Shown one piece after another: positions 5,665 to 6,067 of a stretch of DNA of 6,067 nt. Source of the stretch: Pseudomonas sp. SST3 (GTDB lineage: Bacteria; Pseudomonadota; Gammaproteobacteria; Pseudomonadales; Pseudomonadaceae); contig NZ_QORI02000067.1 in assembly GCF_003325755.1 (NCBI RefSeq), forward strand, positions 1-6,067, written 5' to 3'. Every line of letters starts with the position of its first letter. Positions within the stretch are counted from its first letter, which is position 1. The notes under the pieces were generated by a model, which searched no databases, was not told the origin of the DNA, and saw only the letters and a program-made list of their open reading frames with translations. Made by a program: the position numbers and the translations under genes.

Positions 5665-6067
5665 TCAGTCCAGCAGCGCCAGCGCCTGGGCAGTGACTTC
5701 CTGGATACGCGCCCAGTCGCCGTTCTTGACCCACTCCGGATCCAGCATCCAGCTGCCCCCCACGCACATCACGTTTTTCAACGCCATGTAGCTCTTGATG
5801 TTGGCTGGGCCAAACACCGCCAGTCGGGCAGAATTTGACTTCGCCGAACGGGCCGCCGAGCGCCTTGATGGCAGCAACACCACCGCTGACTTCAGCCGGG
5901 AACAGTTTGAAGCGGCGATAACCCAGGCCGTAGCCTTCCATGATGCCGGAGGCGTTGCTGATGCCCGGCAGCAGCGGGATCGGGCTGTGCACCGAGGCTT
6001 CCAGCAGGTCGCGGGTGATGCCAGGGGTGACGATAAATTGCGAGCCCGCCACTTCGGCCGCTTCGAG
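5665..6067 (-). CDS. eda: KDPG aldolase Eda (5'-partial, one frameshift)
   Basis: Eda (2-dehydro-3-deoxyphosphogluconate aldolase) splits KDPG into pyruvate and glyceraldehyde-3-phosphate, the last step of the Entner-Doudoroff pathway, in the cytoplasm. The window holds the C-terminal 134 residues of a protein usually about 220 long. Visible are FIVTPGIT, PLLPGISNASGIMEGY, RRFKLFPAEVSGG with the Schiff-base Lys (5906-5908), the phosphate-binding AAIKALGGPFG, and KFCPTGGV. One extra base at 5812-5814 breaks the frame after TGGV. The remainder, GPANIKSYMALKNVMCVGGSW, is open to TGA 5667-5665 in the next frame. In Pseudomonas eda usually follows zwf and pgl under HexR control; those would lie to the right, outside the window. 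A clear terminator ends the unit. Confidence 0.93.
   Translation of the reverse strand, partial: SKRPKWRARNLSSPLASPATCWKPRCTARSRCCRASATPPASWKATAWVIAASNCSRLKSAVVLLPSRRSAARSAKSNSARLAVFGPANIKSYMALKNVMCVGGSWMLDPEWVKNGDWARIQEVTAQALALLD
5812..5814 (-). other. Frameshift in eda (extra base in A3 run)
   Basis: The coding strand reads GGC GGT GTT TGG CCC AGC. Dropping one T gives GGC GGT GTT GGC CCA GCC AAC ATC AAG, the conserved TGGVGPANIKSY of the family. Both flanks are conserved Eda, so a single extra base explains the break. Confidence 0.9.

Noticed and set aside
5423..5811. Out-of-frame C-terminal extension of Eda
   Set aside because: The frame runs on past the indel into the terminator and REP; the true Eda end is the other frame with TGA at 5665-5667.
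428..5814. Programmed ribosomal frameshifting as an explanation of the four broken frames
   Set aside because: The sites are short runs of three or four bases without a slippery heptamer plus stimulator, and relatives as I know them encode these proteins in a single frame.

Overview
The window reads as chromosomal DNA of a fluorescent Pseudomonas, probably of the P. fluorescens group. It is GC-rich. Its proteins match Pseudomonas families closely: FadD2, PhaJ1, a PA2169-type helix-bundle protein and Eda. Both convergent gene junctions carry Pseudomonas-type REP doublets. The species call is from memory of these families, not from a search.

Layout, left to right. (1) 1-1537, minus: the long-chain fatty-acid CoA ligase FadD2, C-terminus cut off by the window edge and reading frame broken twice. 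(2) 1538-1757: a divergent intergenic region. (3) 1758-2701, plus: an alpha/beta-hydrolase of the monoglyceride lipase/lysophospholipase type, broken once near its 3' end. (4) 2759-3229, plus: PhaJ1, an (R)-specific enoyl-CoA hydratase of the MaoC fold. (5) 3245-3338: an almost perfect REP inverted pair between convergent genes. (6) 3364-3831, minus: a PA2169-family/DUF2383 four-helix-bundle protein with a strong sigma-54 promoter candidate upstream. (7) 4036-4272, plus: a small DUF3820 protein, followed 10 bases later by (8) 4283-5488, plus, a class V PLP-dependent aminotransferase-like enzyme. (9) 5465-5550: a second REP pair, whose left half supplies the aminotransferase stop codon. (10) 5589-5621: the intrinsic terminator of (11) eda, minus, KDPG aldolase, 5' end outside the window and frame broken once. 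No stretch over 300 bases lacks a gene.

Genes 1, 3 and 4 form a lipid module that I recall in the same order in P. aeruginosa (PA3300-PA3302). The hydrolase would free fatty acids from glycerolipids, FadD2 would activate them to acyl-CoA, and PhaJ1 would pull enoyl-CoA from beta-oxidation into (R)-3-hydroxyacyl-CoA for polyhydroxyalkanoate synthesis. Eda belongs to the Entner-Doudoroff pathway, the main sugar route in Pseudomonas. The DUF3820-aminotransferase pair looks like a translationally coupled two-gene unit of unknown role.

The main oddity is four single-base frameshifts in three otherwise well-conserved genes. Three are one extra base in a short A/T run and one is a missing G. Because this includes eda, assembly or sequencing error is the best explanation, though real decay of fadD2 and the hydrolase cannot be excluded from sequence alone. 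I found no convincing novel multi-gene system. The most interesting new-looking signal is the sigma-54/IHF/inverted-repeat control region in front of the PA2169-family gene.
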